Below are positions 36,283 through 45,622 of a DNA stretch of 64,000 bases, one piece after another. Origin of the DNA: Thermodesulfobacteriota bacterium (lineage in GTDB: Bacteria > Desulfobacterota > Desulfobacteria > Desulfobacterales > JAUWMJ01); NCBI GenBank assembly GCA_034189135.1, contig JAXHVO010000081.1:1-64000 (forward strand), in the 5' to 3' direction. The first letter of the stretch is position 1. Every line of letters begins with the position of its first letter. The translations under genes were made by a program, and so were the position numbers. The notes under the pieces are model-generated. The model was not told the DNA's origin and ran no database searches. It saw only the letters and a list, made by a program, of their open reading frames with translations.

Positions 36283-37122
36283 ATGTACATTAAATGCTGG
36301 GGTTCAAGAGGTTCTATTCCTGTTTCAGGAAAAGAATACCTTAAATATGGTGGTGATACGACCTGTCTGGAAATCCGAACAAAGAGCAATGACATCATTA
36401 TCGTTGATGCCGGTACAGGAATCCGACGACTTGGCAACCTGTTGACTGATGAAAAACAAAATAAGTATCATTTCCTTTTTACTCACGCTCATTGGGACCA
36501 TGTGATGGGGTTTCCCTATTTCAAACCCCTCTATTCCAAACATGCCGAATTCAGGATGTATCGATGCCCTTTTCACGATGAATTCGTGGAAAAAATCATC
36601 TCTAAGGTCATGGCTCCTCCCAACTTTCCTGTTAAATATTCCGATATAAGAGCTGAATTATCTTATGAAAAAGCCCGTCCAGTGGAGTTTGAAATCGGCA
36701 GCGTTAAAGTCGTTCCCATAGCGATTAGTCATCCCAATGGCGGCAGCGGATACAAATTCATTGAAGGCGGAAAGTCCTTTGTGTTCTTAACGGATAACGA
36801 ACTCGGTTTTATCCATCCTGGTGGGCTTCCCTACAAAGACTATGTCAATTTTTCTTCAGGCGCAGACCTTCTTATTCACGATGCAGAGTACACACCCAAA
36901 GAGTACAAAACGTATATTGACTGGGGGCATTCCGTATACACTGATGTTCTCAATCTGGCCTTTGAATCCGGGGTTAAAAAAGTGGGCCTTTTCCATCTAA
37001 ACCAGGAAAGAACCGACCGGGAAATGGATAAAATCGTCAAAACCTGCGGAAAAATAATAGCCGACAAAAGCAAAAAATTGGAATGTTTTGCCGTAGGATG
37101 TGATATGACGTTTGAGTTGTAA
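36283..37122 (+). CDS. MBL-fold metallo-hydrolase
   Basis: 279 residues. Metallo-beta-lactamase superfamily. It starts IKCWGSRGSIPVSGKEYLKY, has the metal motif THAHWDHVMGF (67-77) and LTDNELGF, HDAEYT and GHSVYTD supplying further ligands. The pattern resembles phosphodiesterase-like MBL proteins (PhnP/RNase Z-like group, often fused to or beside signalling proteins). It lies 30 bp after prmA on the same strand. The substrate is unknown; a cyclic nucleotide or phosphodiester is possible. Confidence 0.82.
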   Translation: MYIKCWGSRGSIPVSGKEYLKYGGDTTCLEIRTKSNDIIIVDAGTGIRRLGNLLTDEKQNKYHFLFTHAHWDHVMGFPYFKPLYSKHAEFRMYRCPFHDEFVEKIISKVMAPPNFPVKYSDIRAELSYEKARPVEFEIGSVKVVPIAISHPNGGSGYKFIEGGKSFVFLTDNELGFIHPGGLPYKDYVNFSSGADLLIHDAEYTPKEYKTYIDWGHSVYTDVLNLAFESGVKKVGLFHLNQERTDREMDKIVKTCGKIIADKSKKLECFAVGCDMTFEL

Positions 37123-37255
37123 CCTGATTCGGAAAACAAAACAGCCTCTTGGCCTACACTTTTCGGCTTTTGTAATACTTATTCATACGAAATGCAGCAC
37201 AAGGTCCTGCTGAAATGAAGCGGGAGACTTGTTATGATGCCGTCAAGGATTATTT

Positions 37256-38005
37256 ATGGATGACCTGATAAAACGAGCAGCCAAAGATCTCGCTTCAGCA
37301 AAAAATGTGGTCGCCTTAACGGGTGCGGGTATTTCTGTAGAAAGCGGAATTCCACCTTTCAGGGGAAAAGGCGGGATATGGGAAAAATTCGATCCCATGG
37401 AATTTGCTCATATCGATGAGTTTATGAAGGATCCTGCAAGAGTATGGAATGTACTTATTAAGGAAATGAAGGATATCGTTGACACGGCAAAACCAAATGA
37501 TGGTCATTATGGCCTGGCTAAGCTGGAGCAAAAGGGAATCTTAAAAACGGTTATTACGCAGAATGTTGACGGACTTCACCAGAAGGCAGGGAATACAGAT
37601 GTAATTGAATTTCATGGAAATTTTGCATGGCAGAAATGCATGACCTGTGATAAGCGAGTGGAAACTATCCGGGTAAATATGTCGCAAATACCCCCACGGT
37701 GTGAGTGCGGAGGTATTTTAAGGCCCGAATGCATTTTTTATGGCGAGATGATTCCAACAAATCACCTGCTACGTTCCAGGCTGGTGTCCTCCCGGTGTGA
37801 TATCATGCTGGTAGTGGGAACTTCAGCAGTGGTACAACCTGCATCCTTTATGCCGGTTATGGCAAAACAATCAGATGCCAAAGTGATAGAAATCAATCCG
37901 GAAAAAACCCCTCTGACAGGTGATATCAGCGACTACCTTATCATGGGAAAAGCAGGACCTGTAATGAAACAAATCATAGAAGAACTTGAGGTACTCCTTG
38001 TTTAA
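37256..38005 (+). CDS. cobB: Sir2-family NAD-dependent protein deacylase
   Basis: 249 residues. Sirtuin that removes acyl groups from lysine with NAD. Motifs are ALTGAGISVESGIPPFRG (NAD site, from 20), TQNVDGLHQKAG (near 101), the catalytic His in EFHGN (near 120), zinc cysteines CMTC and CEC, VVGTSAVVQPA and the C-terminal EINPEKTPL. In other bacteria CobB reactivates Acs and PrpE by deacylation, and both an acyl-CoA synthetase and two HDAC-like enzymes occur in this window. It probably ends the + strand run that begins with the CooC-like gene, though a 133-bp gap separates it from the MBL gene. Confidence 0.92.
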   Translation: MDDLIKRAAKDLASAKNVVALTGAGISVESGIPPFRGKGGIWEKFDPMEFAHIDEFMKDPARVWNVLIKEMKDIVDTAKPNDGHYGLAKLEQKGILKTVITQNVDGLHQKAGNTDVIEFHGNFAWQKCMTCDKRVETIRVNMSQIPPRCECGGILRPECIFYGEMIPTNHLLRSRLVSSRCDIMLVVGTSAVVQPASFMPVMAKQSDAKVIEINPEKTPLTGDISDYLIMGKAGPVMKQIIEELEVLLV

Positions 38006-38323
38006 AGCATCGGAGAGTTTTTCAATCTCTGCTCTGTCCACCAGTGAAATAGCCCAATAACCTACCAATTGAAACCTGCCTTTAAAAATTTCGATGGCAA
38101 GAAGATCGGCGTGCCTGTGCGATGCATACAGACCGGTGAGCTAAGTTCAAACTGGCCTGAAATTGCCATTCCAGTGGAGTAAAATAAGATTGACAACAAA
38201 ACCTACTTCAGCAATCTGAAAGCTTATGGTTTGTGCCAACGGCTGCTTCAATATGTTGGGTTGCAGTTGAAGGTGATACACAATTCAGAATTTTCGTTTG
38301 GTCCATACTGGAAAAGCAATGCC
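38006..38323. pseudogene. Coding remnant sharing a GxWAIxxxDRAEIEK segment (318-bp gap)
   Basis: On the - strand, about 38016-38145 reads without a stop as LYASHRHADLLAIEIF...GYWAISLVDRAEIEKLSDAL. A clearly related stretch, GDWAIPQADRAEIEKFPD, is readable at about 61196-61330, and the DNA is similar too. The frame runs on into the sirtuin gene antisense, so this looks like the broken end of an old gene. The family was not recognised. The rest of the gap holds nothing identifiable. Confidence 0.35.
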
Positions 38324-40183
38324 TTATCTTTTTTTTAAGATAAACATCGTCATATCATCAAACTGCTCTCTTTCGATCTGAAAAGCATTTACATCTTCAA
38401 TTAACTTTTCGCACATATCTTGTGCAGGCAGGTCTGCATACTTATCAAGAAGCCGGGCAAAACGCTTTTCTCCGAACTCCTCATTCTGCTTATTTATCGC
38501 TTCAGTTATTCCATCGGTATACAGTACGATGGCTCCCCCTTTGTTCAGATTGATTTCGGCCAAATCCATGGACATACCTTCCATCATTCCTGCTACCATG
38601 GTCTTCATCTGGGGCAACATGGCAAAATTTTCACCAGGAGCCATTGATGTTTTAACAAAAGGCATATTGTGTCCGGCTGTTGAATAAATAAATCGACCGG
38701 TAGTCATATTGAACACACCATAAAATAAGGTGATAAACATATTTGCTCCCTGGTCCAAAGCCACAAGTCTGTCGTTGAACTCGGTGAGCACCATGTCGGG
38801 GGGCAAGTCTCTGGAGCTTAATATGCGAAATAATGTACGGCTTACAGCCATAAAGAGGGCTGCAGGAACTCCTTTACCGGAAACATCGCCGATAACTATT
38901 CCACAATTATTGTCGTCAATTTGAAAAAAATCAAAATAATCTCCTCCAACCTCCCGTGCAGGATCGCATTTACCCCACACTTCAATTTCTTTAAACCGGG
39001 GGAATTCTTTAGGAAGAAAGCCCTGTTGAATCGTCTTGCCGAGTTCCAGTTCGCTCTCTACCCTTTCCTTGGCCTTGGTGGTTTCCGTCAGTTTGTCAAT
39101 ATACAAACGAAGATCATCCACCATTTTATTAAAAGCGGCGGACAACTCACCAATTTCGTTTTTTTGTTCTTTACCTTCAATACGGGTCGAAAGATTACCT
39201 TGCGAAATTTGGCGCGCAGCCCGTGTCAGTTTCAGCAGGGGTCTTGTCAAAGAGACGGAAACAATAATTGCTCCAACCACGGCGACGGAAAAACCGAAAA
39301 CGATCCAGATAAAAAGGTTGCGCTGCATCTCTGCTGCGGCTTGGTAGGCGTCTTCTTCATTCTTTTCCACAATCACTCCCATCTTCAGTATAGTTGGGAT
39401 ACCATATGCACCCAACATTTTTTCGCCTGAGGGCCGCTGATAGGGTTGGGCGCCAATTGTGCGGATATTCGAAGCCAGCAATTCTTTCACTGTTTTAACC
39501 AGTCGGTTCTTACTGAGATCCGGCATGCCTGAGGCAAAAATCTTTCGTCCCTGAGGATTAATTAGGGTGATGGGAATTTTTTCAGCAGATTGATTGTTTT
39601 CAATGCGTTTTCTAAGGCGATCAAGATTGATTCTGGCGGAAAGGGTTGCCCTGCGGCCGAAGGTTCTTTGGTCCAGTTCCAGGATCAGGGTAATTAGCCA
39701 TGCATCTGCATCGTTTAGATAGGTTAAATCGCCTGCAAAGATCACTCCATCCTTTTTTAATGTTTCAATCTGTTCGGGTGTTAGTTTGAGGAATTGCTTT
39801 GAATCGACAGATATTTTGCTAAGCTTATGGGAAAATTCATCTTGAGTCACCAGGAGCGGAGTCGAAGCACCCTGAACAGAAATTTGAAGCGCGACAATAT
39901 CAGCAATATCTTTGATTCCCTCGGTTAGAAGAGAAAGCTTTGCATTGACACCCAGATCTTCATTCTCAACCGCTTTTTTGATTAACCTGAGAGGCGCCAA
40001 CCACGAATATTTATAAAAATCCTCAATTTCCTGGGTGACCTTCTTGGCCGTTATGATAAGTTTGTCGTTGGCAGAGCTTTTTAACTCATCCCTGGTTATC
40101 TTGATCAAGCTCCTTCCGGCAATTCCCAAGGGAATCAATGCAAGAATAATAGAGAAAACAAGCAATTTGGTTCTTAGACTCAT
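38324..40183 (-). CDS. Membrane-bound SpoIIE-type serine phosphatase with HAMP domain
   Basis: 619 residues. Membrane helix 7-27, periplasmic sensor region (about 30-285), second helix near 290-310, HAMP domain (to about 366), short coiled coil, then a PP2C-like SpoIIE phosphatase (about 395-617) with GGDYFDFFQIDDNNCGIVIG, DVSGKGVPAALFMA and VLYTDGITEAIN carrying metal-binding Asp residues. Such RsbU-like enzymes dephosphorylate anti-sigma-factor antagonists. No antagonist or anti-sigma gene is adjacent. It lies upstream of nothing on its strand except the remnant region. Confidence 0.9.
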   Translation of the reverse strand: MSLRTKLLVFSIILALIPLGIAGRSLIKITRDELKSSANDKLIITAKKVTQEIEDFYKYSWLAPLRLIKKAVENEDLGVNAKLSLLTEGIKDIADIVALQISVQGASTPLLVTQDEFSHKLSKISVDSKQFLKLTPEQIETLKKDGVIFAGDLTYLNDADAWLITLILELDQRTFGRRATLSARINLDRLRKRIENNQSAEKIPITLINPQGRKIFASGMPDLSKNRLVKTVKELLASNIRTIGAQPYQRPSGEKMLGAYGIPTILKMGVIVEKNEEDAYQAAAEMQRNLFIWIVFGFSVAVVGAIIVSVSLTRPLLKLTRAARQISQGNLSTRIEGKEQKNEIGELSAAFNKMVDDLRLYIDKLTETTKAKERVESELELGKTIQQGFLPKEFPRFKEIEVWGKCDPAREVGGDYFDFFQIDDNNCGIVIGDVSGKGVPAALFMAVSRTLFRILSSRDLPPDMVLTEFNDRLVALDQGANMFITLFYGVFNMTTGRFIYSTAGHNMPFVKTSMAPGENFAMLPQMKTMVAGMMEGMSMDLAEINLNKGGAIVLYTDGITEAINKQNEEFGEKRFARLLDKYADLPAQDMCEKLIEDVNAFQIEREQFDDMTMFILKKR

Positions 40184-40431
40184 TTTTTTACCTATTGGTT
40201 TTAAGCTTCAGACAAGTTGTCGTGAGACCTTGGTAAAACATCACTTTATGTCCGATTTCAGTGTTGGTCTTATCTTTTAATCTTCAAAAGATTCTATATA
40301 TTTCTGAGGTTAAAATATTTGCCCTCCTTGAAGGCGAATATAAATTACCATTCGTCAAAGGTTTCGTCTTTTAGAATTTTTCCAACATCATAGACCCCAA
40401 AAACAGATCGCTTTGGTTGAAAACCCTGCGT

Positions 40432-42147
40432 TCAGTTATGATCCGGATGATATCTGACGCTGTTTCTGCCTTCCTTTTTAGCTCGATAGAGCGCTTGGTC
40501 GGCCGAAGACACAAGCTCAACCGAAGACCTGTGCACCAGATTGTTATACAAGGCAATGCCGATGCTGATTGATATGGAAAAATCTGATGAATCATATTTA
40601 AACTTGTGGTTTAAAATCTTCTTTCTTAATCTTTCACATACGGTCATGGCATTTTTTAAAGATGTATCCGGCAGAATAACGGCAAATTCTTCACCTCCGT
40701 ACCTGCAGATGAGGTCTCCCTGGCGAAAATGTTCGTCTATCATCCTGCCAATAGCAGAAAGGGCCATATCGCCGGCAAGATGCCCATACCTATCGTTGAT
40801 ATTTTTAAACTTGTCCAGGTCGATCATGCAGAAGCCCAGATTCCGTTTGTATCTTTTCGCTCGTGCCAGCTCCCGCTTCAGGGATTCAATGAAATATCGA
40901 CGGTTATATAGGCCGGTTAATTCGTCTCTGGTTGACATCTGAGCCAGCTGTATCTGGGCCTGTTTCATTTCTCTTTCCAGGCTTGACATTTCAGCCAATT
41001 TTTCCTGGGCCAGTTTTATTTCTCTTTCCAGGCCAAATTTTTCAACCGTATTGGTTATACTTCGGGAAAGGGATTTTTTGCTGATTTTATTTTTAGGCAG
41101 ATAGTCATAAGCCCCTGCGTTAATGATTTCAGAAGCGATCGTTTCATCTTCCAGTTGGGAAATGATTACTACCGGTATTTCAAGTTTGCTATCGCTTAAT
41201 GACTGCAGAATATCCAGTCCGGTGCCGTCAGGAAGAAAATGTTCCGATAAAATCAAATCAACCGAGCAATTATTCAACTGAGTGATGGCCGCTTTTATAT
41301 TTTTAACACGGGTCAAGTCGAGTTGTATAAAGGTTTTTAAACAGTTGGATATTTTCTTAAAGTCAGCATCAGATTTTTCCACCGACATGATTGATATTTT
41401 TTTATCATGGCTCTGTGTAGAGTGGTCGTTGTCATCTGATGCTAAGTTATCTTGAGGGATGGTCTGAATTCGCTTAATTATTTCAAAAATCTGTTGTCCG
41501 GCGTCTTCTATGCCACACATGTATTTTTTAAGTTCAGGGGGAATTTTTTTTTCAAACCGCATCAACTCCACATTATCCATGAGTTCTGTCAGTGGCTGAT
41601 TTAATTCATTGGCGGTTGCTCCAGACAAAAGAAGCAACATCTTAAGCCTTTCTTCTTCAATGACTGATTTTTGTTGATTTATGATTTTCTGATTGGCTTT
41701 TTTCAGCTTTTCCACAGTTCGTTTAAGATGGGCAGTGGTTTTTTTTAAGGCCTTCTTCGCCTGGTGGCGCCCCACCGCATAACGTATTGCACGGACGAGG
41801 GCCTTGCTGTCTGTCTGGCCCTTTATCAGATAATCTTCCGCCCCTGCATTGACAGCCTTGATACCAAGAGTTTCATCATTTTGCCCTGTAAACACGATAA
41901 TGGGAATATCTGAAGTCTGGGCATACACTTTATTTAGCGTCTTAATTCCACTGCTGTCAGGAAGTCCAAGGTCAAGCAGAATAATAGCAAAATGTTCATC
42001 TTGCAAATGTTCGAGTCCCGAAGAAAGACGGTCGGCATGAACCAGCTCAAATGAGATATCTCTGACTTTGTTCAGCATACGCCGTATCATTTGAGCAATA
42101 TAGGGGTCATCTTCAATTATCAAGGCGCTTACCGACTTAATTTTCAT
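40432..42147 (-). CDS. REC-REC-GGDEF diguanylate cyclase
   Basis: 571 residues. First receiver (about 5-125) has an intact acidic pocket IIEDD and phosphoacceptor Asp in ILLDLGLPDSSG. A coiled coil (130-250) follows. The second receiver (about 255-375) has Glu where the acceptor Asp is expected (LILSEHFLPDG), a natural mimic of the phosphorylated state. The C-terminal GGDEF domain has an active site RYGGEEFAVIL and an I-site RQGD five residues before it, so product inhibition by cyclic di-GMP is expected. A coiled coil with LAEMSSLEREMKQAQ repeats links REC2 to GGDEF. It probably makes cyclic di-GMP in response to a histidine kinase not seen here. Confidence 0.92.
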   Translation of the reverse strand: MKIKSVSALIIEDDPYIAQMIRRMLNKVRDISFELVHADRLSSGLEHLQDEHFAIILLDLGLPDSSGIKTLNKVYAQTSDIPIIVFTGQNDETLGIKAVNAGAEDYLIKGQTDSKALVRAIRYAVGRHQAKKALKKTTAHLKRTVEKLKKANQKIINQQKSVIEEERLKMLLLLSGATANELNQPLTELMDNVELMRFEKKIPPELKKYMCGIEDAGQQIFEIIKRIQTIPQDNLASDDNDHSTQSHDKKISIMSVEKSDADFKKISNCLKTFIQLDLTRVKNIKAAITQLNNCSVDLILSEHFLPDGTGLDILQSLSDSKLEIPVVIISQLEDETIASEIINAGAYDYLPKNKISKKSLSRSITNTVEKFGLEREIKLAQEKLAEMSSLEREMKQAQIQLAQMSTRDELTGLYNRRYFIESLKRELARAKRYKRNLGFCMIDLDKFKNINDRYGHLAGDMALSAIGRMIDEHFRQGDLICRYGGEEFAVILPDTSLKNAMTVCERLRKKILNHKFKYDSSDFSISISIGIALYNNLVHRSSVELVSSADQALYRAKKEGRNSVRYHPDHN

Positions 42148-42328
42148 TCCTTCTCCAGTTCATTTTTATTCATTCATAACCATAGCACATAAATCGCTTT
42201 AAGTTCAAGAAAACATTCAACATGCAGCAGACCAATTCAAAAAGATTAGATCCTATTAACCACTCGCTGCACGCCATCGGCCATTCAAAACACTTAACCA
42301 TTCAAAAAAAAATACAAAAAAATATGGT

Positions 42329-42356
42329 TTGACTGTAACCAAAAATACAGTATAAA
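42329..42356 (+). promoter_or_regulatory. Candidate sigma-70 promoter of the cyclase gene
   Basis: TTGACT at 42329-42334, 16-nt spacer, TATAAA at 42351-42356. AT-rich surroundings. The predicted start near 42363 gives a leader of about 60 nt to the ATG at 42422, which has AAGGAC shortly upstream. Confidence 0.5.
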
Positions 42357-42421
42357 ACAAAATCAAAAAATTTGATTTTATAAACAATATTATTTCCGCA
42401 ACAATTTTATAAGGACATACC

Positions 42422-43657
42422 ATGGCTACAAAGGTACTAAAACGTAAGCTTGCCGCCATCTTTAGTGCGGATGTGAAAGGATACAGTCGCATGATGGGTA
42501 TGGATGAAGGCTCCACTGTCATCACCCTGACAACTTATCGTAAAGAAATTTCTTCTCTCATTAATAAACACAGGGGTCGGGTGGTGGACTCTCCCGGTGA
42601 CAATCTTTTGGCCGAATTTGCCAGTGTGGTGGATGCAGTTCAATGTGCGGTTAAAATACAGGAAAGACTCAAGACGAAGAACAAGGAACTGCCCCGAGAC
42701 CATAGGATGGAATTTCGTATCGGTATCAATTTGGGGGATGTAATAGAAAAAAGAAAGCGTATTTATGGTGATGGAGTTAACATTGCAGCCCGGATAGAAG
42801 GGCTTGCAGAAGCCGGAGGTATCAGCATTTCAAGCACCGCTTACGACCAGGTAAAGAACAAACTGGGCCTTGAGTTCGGGTATATGGGAGAACACAACGT
42901 GAAAAATATCGCGGAGCCTGTAAGAGTGTATAAGGTTCTTATGCAACCCGGAGCTGCCACCCCAATGTTACCGGCACAAAAAATAGAGGTTCTGCTTTAT
43001 ACTGCCGTCACCCTGGGAGCACTGTATTTTCTCTATTTTAAGTATTTAAGATATATTATCGCCGATTTTAAATTTATGGCTTTGTTGCCAATAAACTTTA
43101 TATCTTTGATAAACATTCATCCGATAGTTTCTATAGCCATTGGTGTTCTTTTTATGGCTGTGATTTTATTGTTAATGAAATTTAAAAAAAAGGCACCCCA
43201 ACTCTTCTTTAAAATGCTTAAAGGTGGATTCGGTTTTTGTGCCGGTTTTCTTTTATTTTACCTTCCTGCAGCGTACCTTCCTTTTGATGCAGGAGCAGGA
43301 TTAAGGAGAACCGTTTATCAGTCTGAAAATCTATTTGTTGAGGTGGTGGAAAATAATGTCCATATCTACAAGGAACCCAACAGTGATTCCCCCATACTGC
43401 GTAAAGTTAATAAGGGCAATTTATTACTGTTGGCAGATGTGAGTAAAAAAGGCTCGCTGACATGGAATAAAGTGCTGTTGGGGAAAAAAGAATACGGATG
43501 GATCATGCGCGTGGTTCCTCCCAAATTCGGTGCATCGGAAAAAAGGCTTACCTTTACTTATAAATTTAACTTTAGATATACAGATATAGGCGCATTCCTA
43601 ATCGGAATTTTCGGTTTTGTTTGGGGCTTTATTAAATTCAGAATCAGGACTACCTGA
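42422..43657 (+). CDS. Class III nucleotidyl cyclase with C-terminal membrane and SH3-like domains
   Basis: 411 residues. The N-terminal cytoplasmic cyclase domain (about 8-175) has the metal Asp residues in FSADVKGYSRMM and SPGDNLLAEF, and YGDGVNIAARIEGLAEAGG with the transition-state Asn/Arg. The position usually held by the adenine-selecting Lys (KxxGD) appears to be Asp (DSPGD), so the product cannot be assumed to be cAMP. Three or four hydrophobic segments follow (near 190-215, 215-255, 275-300), then a bacterial SH3-like domain (about 305-380) and a last helix near 390. The order catalytic-then-membrane is the reverse of many membrane cyclases. It is convergent with a gene encoding a cyclic-nucleotide-binding PilT fusion. 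Confidence 0.85.
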   Translation: MATKVLKRKLAAIFSADVKGYSRMMGMDEGSTVITLTTYRKEISSLINKHRGRVVDSPGDNLLAEFASVVDAVQCAVKIQERLKTKNKELPRDHRMEFRIGINLGDVIEKRKRIYGDGVNIAARIEGLAEAGGISISSTAYDQVKNKLGLEFGYMGEHNVKNIAEPVRVYKVLMQPGAATPMLPAQKIEVLLYTAVTLGALYFLYFKYLRYIIADFKFMALLPINFISLINIHPIVSIAIGVLFMAVILLLMKFKKKAPQLFFKMLKGGFGFCAGFLLFYLPAAYLPFDAGAGLRRTVYQSENLFVEVVENNVHIYKEPNSDSPILRKVNKGNLLLLADVSKKGSLTWNKVLLGKKEYGWIMRVVPPKFGASEKRLTFTYKFNFRYTDIGAFLIGIFGFVWGFIKFRIRTT

Positions 43658-43738
43658 AAGAGTTTATTATAGCAAATAAGAGCTGACCTTATTTGAAAGC
43701 TCGTCAAATACAAACGGATAGGCAAAAGCGATTGACCC

Positions 43739-43757
43739 GTCACCGGCAACAGGTGAC
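43739..43757. terminator. Hairpin between the convergent cyclase and PilT-like genes
   Basis: GTCACC/GGTGAC stem with a 7-nt loop in the 132-bp gap between stop codons. A short T-rich tract follows on the + side. A weak bidirectional terminator candidate. Confidence 0.35.
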
Positions 43758-43789
43758 ATTTTCAATACAGCTCCTCGGGCGCAGATTAC

Positions 43790-45622
43790 CTAATTTTCCA
43801 ACCGCCTTACAAGATCGTCCTTATCTTCCGCTTTGCTTAAGGCTTCCTTATAATCCACTTTTTTACGCCTTACCAGCTTGGCCAACTCTTCATTCATAAG
43901 CATATTTCCCTGTGCTTTTCCGGTTTGCATGGTAGATTTAATTTGATTTATTTTTTCTTCACGAACCAGGTTGGCAACTGCCGAATTAACCACCAGAACT
44001 TCCACAGCAGCTGCTCGACCACCACCGATACACTTGCAAAGTACCTGAGCCACTATACCTTTTAACGAGTCACAAAGACCCACACGAACACGGCTTTGCT
44101 GATCGGGTGGAAAGGAATCGATAATACGATCAAGGGCGCTGATTGCCGAATTGGTGTGCAGGGTACCGAAAACCAGGTGGCCGGTATTTGCAGTCTCAAT
44201 GGCAAGGGAAATGGTCTCTGAGTCACGCAATTCACCTACAAGCACAATGTCCGGATCCTCTCTGAAGGCAGCCCTAAGGGCACTGGAAAAACTATTGGTA
44301 TGGCGTCCTATCTCCCGTTGATTAATTAAAGAAAGTTTACTTAGATGTACGTATTCAATTGGATCCTCCATGGTGACGATATGCGCACGGCGAGTGCGGT
44401 TAATATAATCTATCATTGCCGCCAGGGTAGTCGACTTCCCGGAACCGGTCGGACCTGTAATAAGCACCAACCCTTTGGGATGATCGGACAGCTTCTTTAA
44501 AATCAGCGGGAGGCCCAACTGCTCGAAAGAAAGAATTTTAGTGGGAATAAAGCGAAATACAGCCCCTATACCAAGATCATCGCGAAAAAGGTTTACACGA
44601 AACCTTCCCACATCAGATACCGAATATACAAAGTCCGTGTCATTTTGATCTAAAAATTGATTTTTACTTCGTTTACCCATAACAGGATCCAATAACTCAA
44701 AAACCTCTTTAGCTCCGACTTTCTTTGTGTCGGCGATGTCCTGGATTTCACCATCAATACGCCAATGTGGAATCTGACCGGCTGAAAGGTGGAGATCGGA
44801 AGCCCCTTCGGCCACCATTCTTTTAAGCAAAGTATCCAGTTTGGGTGAAGACTTGTCTTCACCCTTTTTTTCATCTTTTTCAGGTTTTTCTGTAGATGCG
44901 GACCACTCTTCCACCCCGGCTTGTGAGCCCAGCACCGTATCGAAAAAATCGTTGTCGATACGAACCATCTGGAGCTCCATGCTTGGCAGAAAACTTCGAA
45001 CAGCCCCGAGGACCTTGGAACTGGGATCGTTGACTAATCCTATACGCAAAACATTTTGGGTTGCCTGTAATGGTAAAACACGGTGCCTGATAATAAAATC
45101 CAGCGGAAGCATTTGTATGATATCAGGCGACGGGAGATCTGAGTCTTTATCGTAAGCCGGAAGGGGAATATTGGTGGAAAGCTGCTCCACCCTTCTGGCA
45201 AGGTTTTGGCTGATACTCGGTCCGAAGGCGGGTATGTTTTCAAACATATATTCAAAAAGGGCTCTGTCAAACTTCAAGATCAGTGTCTTTTGAGTCGCCT
45301 GAACCGTTGCCGTGCGTGGTTCCTTTAACAAAAGGCCTATTTCCCCGATAATACTGTTTGGTTTAATCCTTCCCAGCTCTATCATTCCATCGGTGGATTT
45401 ATGGTGGTGCAGAATAGAAACTTCTCCCTTAATAAGCATGAAGAATGCCTCTGACGGCTCGTTTTCTTTTACAATATTTTCCTGCGGATCATAGTGACAA
45501 AGCTTTGCACGGCTGGCAATTTTAATAAGCGAGTCTTCCTTAAGAGCACCAAACATCTCAGTCTTGCCCATTGCTGCGGCAACCATTTTCAATGCATCAG
45601 TTTCAATCTTTAGAATTTTCAT
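43790..45622 (-). CDS. PilT-like retraction ATPase fused to a cyclic-nucleotide-binding domain
   Basis: 610 residues. The N-terminal cNMP-binding domain (about 20-150) has the phosphate-binding cassette GEIGLLLKEPRTATVQA with the canonical Glu and Arg. A GSPII_E N-terminal-like domain follows (about 168-245), then an acidic linker and a PilT/PilU-type secretion ATPase (about 270-605): Walker A ITGPTGSGKST near 392, Walker B region DPDIVLVGELRD, His box GTLHTNSA near 488, and NLVREEKINQIKSTMQTG, the counterpart of PilT's AIRNLIRE segment. Type IV pilus retraction controlled by a cyclic nucleotide is the simple reading. AAGGAG lies 8 nt upstream of the ATG. Thr after the cassette Arg resembles cGMP-preferring domains. 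Confidence 0.88.
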   Translation of the reverse strand: MKILKIETDALKMVAAAMGKTEMFGALKEDSLIKIASRAKLCHYDPQENIVKENEPSEAFFMLIKGEVSILHHHKSTDGMIELGRIKPNSIIGEIGLLLKEPRTATVQATQKTLILKFDRALFEYMFENIPAFGPSISQNLARRVEQLSTNIPLPAYDKDSDLPSPDIIQMLPLDFIIRHRVLPLQATQNVLRIGLVNDPSSKVLGAVRSFLPSMELQMVRIDNDFFDTVLGSQAGVEEWSASTEKPEKDEKKGEDKSSPKLDTLLKRMVAEGASDLHLSAGQIPHWRIDGEIQDIADTKKVGAKEVFELLDPVMGKRSKNQFLDQNDTDFVYSVSDVGRFRVNLFRDDLGIGAVFRFIPTKILSFEQLGLPLILKKLSDHPKGLVLITGPTGSGKSTTLAAMIDYINRTRRAHIVTMEDPIEYVHLSKLSLINQREIGRHTNSFSSALRAAFREDPDIVLVGELRDSETISLAIETANTGHLVFGTLHTNSAISALDRIIDSFPPDQQSRVRVGLCDSLKGIVAQVLCKCIGGGRAAAVEVLVVNSAVANLVREEKINQIKSTMQTGKAQGNMLMNEELAKLVRRKKVDYKEALSKAEDKDDLVRRLEN

